Below the pieces are notes generated by a model. The model did no database searches. It saw only the letters and a program-made list of their open reading frames with translations, and was not told where the DNA came from. Below, piece after piece: positions 58,591 to 64,000 of a stretch of 64,000 nt of DNA; the first letter of the stretch is position 1; the number at the start of each line of letters is the position of its first letter. Source of the DNA: Hyaloperonospora brassicae. Lineage: Eukaryota; Oomycota; Peronosporomycetes; Peronosporales; Peronosporaceae. The translations under genes and the position numbers were made by a program. The stretch lies in NCBI GenBank assembly GCA_947650285.1, contig CANTFL010000080.1, positions 310,001-374,000 on the forward strand, read 5' to 3'.

Positions 58591-59019
58591 TCAAAAACTT
58601 ATAGTGGTATAGCCATACCACTCTTTCAACTCGCTTAAGGTAGACATCAATGGCTTGTTCTCAGGAGTAGATCGTTTCAAGTTGCGATACTTCTCCTCCT
58701 GCGTGGTGCCAACATGAGATCTGGCAACACGATCGCCGCAATACCTAGTATAGCTGCGGCTATGGCCACGATGACTCCGCGAAGAGTCATCGACATTCTC
58801 ATGAGGACTTACGTTCTCATGTTTTACATTCGCCCGGTACGAATACGAGCGCGATCGGTTCGATACCGGCGACGAGCTCCCAGACTCATCGGATGAACCG
58901 AACATCTCAAGGCGCAAGTCTTTATCGAGACTGCCGCGAGGAGTAGCAGTAGTCGTTTCCGCAACCGTACGGTCGGGCTTTGCGGACGGCTTTGAGTCGA
59001 AATAATCCGACTCGCCCAA
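58591..59019 (-). pseudogene. reverse-strand Ser/Arg-rich open frame, Gypsy 3' region (142 aa)
   Basis: Opens MGESDYFDSKPSAKPDRTV, is rich in Ser, Arg and Asp (SSPVSNRSRSYSYR), and ends at a TGA after EWYGYTTISF. Together with 58452-58159 it would form one longer antisense product. Not recognised. Confidence 0.4.
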
Positions 59020-59061
59020 ACAGATGACCTCTATCTCGGGATCTTAGTCCATGGGACTACG

Positions 59062-59177
59062 ACCCGCAGCTTCGGCTGCGGGTGAAGAAGCTGCGCGTGG
59101 ATGACCACGTGCTCCTGCAACTATGGGTGTTGCAGGCTGCTTTCTGGCAGCAGCAGGTTACTTGACACCTGCTGCTG
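59062..59177. repeat. cluster of three hairpins before the 3' LTR
   Basis: 59062-59083: ACCCGCAGC / GCTGCGGGT with a TTCG tetraloop. 59114-59136: CCTGCAAC / GTTGCAGG. 59148-59177: CAGCAGCAGGT / ACCTGCTGCTG. Confidence 0.95.
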
Positions 59178-59378
59178 AGTATTGGGCAGCTTGTTCTCCG
59201 GCTACACGCATCCGTGCAGCCGCTTCAGTCGCGGTCTTGTTCGCGCAGCGCATGGACGGAATCGTCATGCGCTGAATAGCTGGTATGAGAGGAAACACCA
59301 ACAAGCGCTCCCTACCCCAGAGCTACACGACGGTAGTCGCTTTGTCACCAATCAAAAATCACTCACTATAGTGACTGA

Positions 59379-59396
59379 AGGTTGAGGGAAAGGTGA
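59379..59396 (+). promoter_or_regulatory. polypurine tract of Gypsy element
   Basis: AGGTTGAGGGAAAGGTGA, purine-rich, ends directly at the 3' LTR start. Confidence 0.7.
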
Positions 59397-59827
59397 TGTA
59401 ACGGGGTGAGCCCGTTTCTTAAAGATTGATAGAAAGTATCAAGTTTTGAGTATTATCTATTTTGACAATATTTAATCAACATCTCTCGAGAAGAGGTGAT
59501 GTTGTCGGAATATTACCCCCTAGGGTAATATTCGTGGGTGCTCCACTTCTTGGTTGATGTAACATCTACATCAACCAAATCAACCACCAATCGCTGCTGG
59601 ACGCGCGCAATGGGTGATGAGCAAGAGACCCACTTAAAGGATGGTGGTTTAATATAGTTAAATTAAGACGAAAGATGATATAGTAAGAAGCTTAACTATA
59701 TCAAATAAGAGTTCTACTTTTTCCCTTAGACAGAGCTTTCGAGTTCTGCCTACTTCTCTGCGCATCCTCGCCACGTGTACGTGACATCGGGTGCACACAA
59801 CATTGACACAAGGCGTGCTTCGTTACG
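59397..59827 (+). repeat. 3' LTR of Gypsy element
   Basis: TGTAACGGGG..CTTCGTTACG. It differs from the 5' LTR at scattered bases and lacks the first arm of the CCTTGTGT hairpin. Flanking bases do not give a clean target duplication. Confidence 0.92.
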
Positions 59828-61564
59828 ATAGTGGCGATGATCAATGGACGTACGGAGATTATATTGCATACGAATGAGCATCATGTGAGCTTGTTGGATG
59901 GAGTACTGCCGACATAACAATACGTTGGCTGACTAGTCTTGTTCACCACAAGAAAAGAATCAGTCCTACAGAAAGAAGTACTATCGCTCGATGTCACGGT
60001 TCGATACCTCACGTAACAACGACACTTACAAGACCCTGTCTAGAAATAGTCATTGCCGACAATGCTGAAGGCATGAAAGACGTAAAAGCCTTGCAGAACA
60101 TCCCAACTGATTTGTGCAGATGGTCGGTCATGTAGAATCCGTGGTCTGATTCGTCTCTACGACGACATTCTGGGACCCATCTCGAGATACCTCGATTTCT
60201 TTCGAAAAAAATAGCAGATCTTTACAAGAGTCTAGCTATGCACGTGACAACTGGTCGTGAGGTTGTGGTTCACTCAACACGGCAAGCGAAGAAGAGAAAC
60301 GCAAGCAGAAAAAGTTGGACCGTGTTTGACGTTATTTTGTGAACTCGCAGAAAATTAGCGTATTGAGCACCACATTTCGTGGCGTTACATCATCCGATAT
60401 TCAGTCGATGATTTGGACCAAGTGCAGTTTACTCCATGCTGGTTCGCAACAGACTGCAGGTAAGCGCCACGAAAGAAATTAGCTCAACCCCAAGCTGAAC
60501 TCCCTATATTCACGACAGGCGTAAATTTTCGACCAGCTATTTACGACCGCCATCAGCATCGATGAGTACACCTTGCCATACGTGTTTACCAGAAGCTACA
60601 TAATGTCGAGGCCGGGGCCCGTCCAATCGAAACAAGTCTTGCTGAACTCGGCAAACTAGGACGCATGGCATCCGAAAAGACTAAAGCATAGCACGACCAA
60701 ACAATGGGTGAGTTCGGGAATTGGATCACACAACGTGAATATGCACGCCGCGAACTCTAGCACATAACACTCCTCTATCCACTGACCTGGCACGTCAATC
60801 TTGGCAAGGGTCTCTTGCTCACACAAGGGTGCTGTTTGTCGCGCTACGCATTGTGGCGTTTTGAGACACTTGACGACGCTTACATGCATATGAGGAATTA
60901 TATCAACTATCGACAGTTTCGAAACGATCGCCTTGACAATATTGCTGCCAGTGAGGGCGGCAGAGCCCTGCTCGCATACCATGAGAGCTTCTACTTACCA
61001 GAAGGACGAAGACACACAGACCATCGCTTTTTCCAACATGCCAAGTGTTGTGTTTCATCATCACTTTGCGATACGAAATGTGTAGATACTGATGGAAAAT
61101 ACTGCAGCACTGAAGCGGTGCGACACAAAGTACCACATTCGCTCGTGCTGCTGACAGCTGAGATCATCATTGGATTTTTACCGCTTACCTCACCGAAACG
61201 GTCAACATTCGACTTTTCCGCTACCATCGCGACATGGTACCAAAATTGCGATCATATTTATTCTCGTCTACAATTTATATGCGTTTTTCTCCTTTCTCTT
61301 CCGCATTTTCTTTTCGCGGTCGTCCAGTTGTACGATAAATCTCAAAAAAAAGTCTTGTCCCGACTGAAGAGTATCATCGAACACCCGCAGACTTACTTGA
61401 CTTCACTATCGACGACGTTGCAAGCAAGAGACCGACTGTGACTGAACGTCGTCCGTCACGCTCGACGGTCTCGACGCCGTTCACTTGGCCTTTGTCGTTG
61501 TCCAGAAGCCGTGACAAGGACTGCGTGAACGAGGGAACGCTACGAGCGACTGCGACTCACAGCG
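59828..61564. other. intergenic between Gypsy element and Kir gene; possible gene debris
   Basis: The plus strand at 60566-60759 reads like a helical protein (YQKLHNVEAGARPIETSLAEL, then TMGEFGNWITQREYARREL) with one internal TAG. A further open frame at 60815-61441 includes HMRNYINYRQFRNDRLDN. Neither could be placed in a family. The last 150 bases presumably hold the Kir promoter; an Inr-like GTTCACTTGGCCTTTG at 61479 is a weak candidate. Confidence 0.4.
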
Positions 61565-63221
61565 ATGAAGATGGACCGCGGGCCCAGCTACACCGAGTAC
61601 GAGGACGTCGTCCGGGAGTCCGGAGACAATACTGGACAGCCAGCACACAGTTCGGAGGGACTTGTGAAGCGCATCAATGTACCCATTGTCACGGGGCGGA
61701 TCATGGACCGGAAGGACAAGATGTTCCAGCGCTCGAAGGGGCAGTGGAAGTACGTGGCCGATCATCTCGTGGTTGTTGATACATATCATGTAGTGATGTA
61801 GCCATGACGGGTCACTCGTGGTACTGACCACGTCTTTTTTGTATGTATGTGTGTGGGTGTATTCTTGTTGTTCTTGCACTTGTTTGTTGTATGACTCTGT
61901 TGTTGTAGCATTCGTCGTCAAAAGGTGCCCAACTACTGGAAGCTTTACATGCAGGACCCGTTCCATACTGTTGTCAACATGCGGTTGAGCAAAGTGCTTG
62001 GGTCGCTCGTCTTTGCGGTGCGTTGTGATGATGAGTGGTAGTGATTCGTTGCAAAGCGATGCGAGGCACTGACGTGTGTGTGCTCTTGGCTGCACTTGTG
62101 TGCGTGTGGCTGTGATGGTCGTGTGGCAGTATATCGTTGTGATCGTCCTATTCGGAGCATTGTACATGACGCCCCCGGACCATTGCAAGCTCGCTATCAG
62201 CTCGTTCTTTGGTGGTTTCTCCTTCTCCGTGTCAGTGCTGTTCACCATTGGTTTCGGCACGAACGGCGGAGACGTGTTTTTTGGCGAGTGTATCTGGGTG
62301 CAGACGATCATCACGCTCGAGTCCTTCTGCGGCATCTTGCTCGATGCACTGGCCATTGGCATCATCTTCCAGCGGTTTTCACGCGCTCAGGCACGGGCCA
62401 ACACCATTGTCATGAGCACGCACGCTTGTGCTCGTCGCATTCGCGGCAACTTGTACTTCATGTTCCAGGTGTGTGAGATGCGCAAGCATCAGCTTGTGGA
62501 GGCTCATGTGCGCATGTACGCCATCCGCCACGACGTGGAGTTCGGCGAGCACTACTATTTCCAGTCGTATCCGATGCGTATCCAGCACCCAGATGACGAC
62601 CTCGGTGGCATGATGTTGCTGGCGCTACCTTCCGTCGTGGTGCATCGCATGGACGCCTGGAGCCCACTGCTCCGGCCGAAGAGCGCGGATACGTGTGGTG
62701 TGCACCACAATCCCGCCAGAAGCTACTTGTTTCCGGAACCGCTGTGCCGTGCGGCTGACGCACAGACTGGAGACCGCGATGGGTCCGTGCAAGTTGTCAC
62801 AAAGTCAGAGCACAACACGTGCCGTTGCGCGGGTAACAATGCCGCTGCGAGCGACGTGCACGTTGAAGCGCAGCTGCCGTCTGTTGAAGAGATCAAGCAG
62901 TACTGGGCCGAGTCTCAGGTACGACCAACTGCGTTGACCACGAGCTTGTTTTGTTGCATGAAGCCTAACGATGCGTATACGTTTGTTGCCTGGTCGTAGA
63001 TGGAGGTGGTGGTGCTTGTCGAAGGTATTGACGCCGTCACGTCGACAACGATCCAAGTGCGGCATTCGTACAAGGCCGAAGACATTATGTTTGACCACCG
63101 CCACGTGAACTGCGTCGATGTGGATCCAGCGACGGGCGGCGCTGTGATTGACTTCAACCGCTTTCATAAGACAGCGCCTGTGGATCCCGAGTGCAACAAG
63201 GTGGCCGGCAGCTTTTACTGA
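61565..63221 (+). CDS. inward-rectifier-type potassium channel (Kir)
   Basis: Four exons: 61565-61749, 61909-62017, 62130-62918 and 63000-63221; all introns are GT..AG and frames join exactly, giving 434 aa. The N-terminus is cytoplasmic. Helix 1 spans the exon 2/3 joint (KVLGSLVFAYIVVIVLFGALYM). The pore loop carries the selectivity filter TIGFG at residues 137-141. Helix 2 is WVQTIITLESFCGILLDALAIGII. The Kir C-terminal cytoplasmic immunoglobulin-like domain follows, ending in exon 4 with EVVVLVEGIDAVT, TIQVRHSYKAEDIMF and VIDFNRFH, all characteristic of the family. Two membrane helices per subunit, so it should work as a tetramer in a membrane, conducting potassium. Filter Phe replaces the more usual Tyr. 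Many Kir channels need PIP2; nothing here shows it directly. Confidence 0.93.
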
Positions 63222-63762
63222 CGCTGCTGGAAGGGCAGTAGATCATCGATCGACCACACGAAAGAAAAAAGAGACGAGCGACGAGCGAGCGCCACATGTA
63301 GATAAGCGGATACACTTGCGATAACTTCCATTGACAGGGCAACTACCAAACACGCACATTGCCGCTGCATTTGTGTACGTTACGTGTTCCGCGAGTAGAG
63401 CAGCCAGACGCGTCTTCGGAATCGAATCTCGCACCCTATCGATCAGACACTGTGCTCTGCTGTACCCCGGGTGGCATTTACACTTGCTGTTTGTATCGCT
63501 CGTTGACTGCGCGAATCGGGTGGCGCCCCTGCTCTTGCCCGCCCGCGTCAACAGCCAACCAAGCAGCAGTCGACACCTAGCAGCTTCCGTCCATAGCCGC
63601 GACAGCGTCGTGTCGAAGGACATGGCACGTCCATTCCCAGCTTAGCAATCGAGGTTTTTCCCCCTCTCCGCGCGCAGACGGCCAAAAGATAGATAGTCAC
63701 CGCCCGCCCGCTCGCTCCCCCCCACAATCCACACCACAACAGCCACAAGCGCTGTGAAAGCC
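63222..63762. other. intergenic between Kir and triosephosphate isomerase
   Basis: No gene seen. Becomes C-rich toward the downstream promoter (63650-63730). Confidence 0.65.
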
Positions 63763-63778
63763 GCTCACTTCTGAATTT
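63763..63778 (+). promoter_or_regulatory. oomycete initiator (Inr) for triosephosphate isomerase
   Basis: GCTCACTTCTGAATTT matches the consensus GCTCATTYYNCAWTTT at 14 of 16 positions. It lies about 90 nt before the ATG at 63866. Confidence 0.75.
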
Positions 63779-63865
63779 GCCGTCTCAGACACAGCAACGC
63801 CAGTGGAACAAATCTCCACTCTCTCACTCGTTCACTCTCTTTCAGACTCTTTTCCTCGATCGCAA

Positions 63866-64000
63866 ATGGCGTTCCGTCACGTGTTCTCGACGCAAGTGCG
63901 TCACATGAGCGCCCGCAGCGGCCGCAAGTTCTTCGTGGGCGGCAACTGGAAGTGCAATGGCTCGCTGCACCAAGCGCAGGAGCTCGTGGGGATGCTCAAC
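63866..64000 (+). CDS. triosephosphate isomerase, N-terminus (mitochondrial type)
   Basis: Cut by the right edge after 45 codons. The start MAFRHVFSTQVRHMSARSGR is an Arg/Ser/His-rich, acid-free leader typical of mitochondrial import. It is followed by KFFVGGNWKCNGSL, the universal triosephosphate isomerase N-terminus with catalytic Asn and Lys (NWK). The enzyme interconverts dihydroxyacetone phosphate and glyceraldehyde 3-phosphate. Stramenopiles including oomycetes carry a mitochondrial triosephosphate isomerase-GAPDH fusion, so this may be its 5' end; the fusion part lies outside the window. No intron within the visible part. Confidence 0.92.
   Translation, partial: MAFRHVFSTQVRHMSARSGRKFFVGGNWKCNGSLHQAQELVGMLN

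Larger units (their letters stand above)
51423..59827 (+). mobile_element. complete but dead chromodomain Ty3/Gypsy retrotransposon saturated with hairpins (8.4 kb)
   Basis: LTRs of 441 and 431 bp bound it, starting TGTAACGGGG and ending CCCCGTTACA (10-bp inverted terminal repeats in the 5' copy). The inner order is gag, CCHC, protease, reverse transcriptase, RNase H, integrase, chromodomain, which is chromovirus-type Gypsy order. Many stops and shifts make it non-functional. Short perfect inverted repeats occur about every few hundred bases throughout, some listed below. The 1.3 kb between the chromodomain and the 3' LTR and the segment before the chromodomain are also open on the minus strand. 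Confidence 0.93.

Noticed and set aside
22404..59827. RIP-like C-to-T inactivation of the transposons
   Set aside because: Some stops fit CAG to TAG, but others (AAG to TAG, GAC to TAC in the pogo copy) do not, so no single mutation type explains the damage.
51418..59832. Target-site duplication of the Gypsy element
   Set aside because: Flanking pentamers ATATC and ATAGT agree at only three bases, too weak to call.
1..64000. RXLR, CRN or other secreted effector genes
   Set aside because: No open frame combined a signal peptide with an RXLR or LFLAK motif.
1..64000. CRISPR arrays, bacterial operons or prophage
   Set aside because: Introns, LTR elements and host gene families show a eukaryotic genome; no regular spacer arrays seen.

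Overview
The window comes from an oomycete genome (Peronosporales: Phytophthora or a downy mildew). The evidence is a GPCR-PIPK gene (seven-helix receptor fused to a phosphatidylinositol phosphate kinase), a bZIP factor with a conserved C-terminal domain, short introns, initiator-like 16-mers of the oomycete type just upstream of several genes, a mitochondrial-type triosephosphate isomerase N-terminus, and Copia and chromodomain-Gypsy elements of oomycete style. The species cannot be fixed from this sequence.

Layout. Bases 1-21,700 are gene-bearing and GC-rich: GPCR-PIPK (minus, cut by the left edge, three exons seen), a 5.4 kb stretch with no confident gene, a bZIP factor (plus, two exons), a small charged protein (minus), and a tandem array of three minus-strand PX-domain paralogues with unrelated low-complexity tails. 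The first PX gene carries a one-base frameshift; the third ends in a hydrophobic tail anchor. Bases 21,750-59,830 are an AT-richer island of decayed transposons: a Gypsy-type LTR remnant, a complete but dead Copia element (22,404-27,727), a SET-domain pseudogene beside a GATC-dense tract, a solo Copia-type LTR, a minus-strand LINE, a very decayed second Copia body, a pogo/CENP-B-like transposase pseudogene, a minus-strand Copia 5' end, and a complete chromodomain Gypsy element (51,423-59,827). Bases 61,565-64,000 return to host genes: a four-exon inward-rectifier potassium channel and the start of triosephosphate isomerase.

The least ordinary signal is structural. The Gypsy element is packed with short perfect hairpins (stems 7-11 bp, loops mostly 3-10 nt) in its LTRs, gag, protease, reverse transcriptase, RNase H, integrase and 3' region. 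I located 25 with stems of at least 9 bp, where chance predicts fewer than one. The Gypsy-type remnant at 21.8-22.3 kb shows the same habit, including a run of five-bp stems that repeatedly use an AGA loop. I did not notice this density in the Copia element, the LINE or the host genes. Other points of note are a gag start codon lying inside the primer-binding site of two Copia copies (it pairs with the Met-tRNA anticodon), reverse-strand open frames at the 3' end of the Gypsy element, and a 169/174-bp direct duplication whose copies differ only by five missing C residues, which suggests an assembly fault.

Several host genes concern phosphoinositides (a PIP kinase receptor, three PX proteins, a Kir-type channel of a family often gated by PIP2). 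This may be coincidence.
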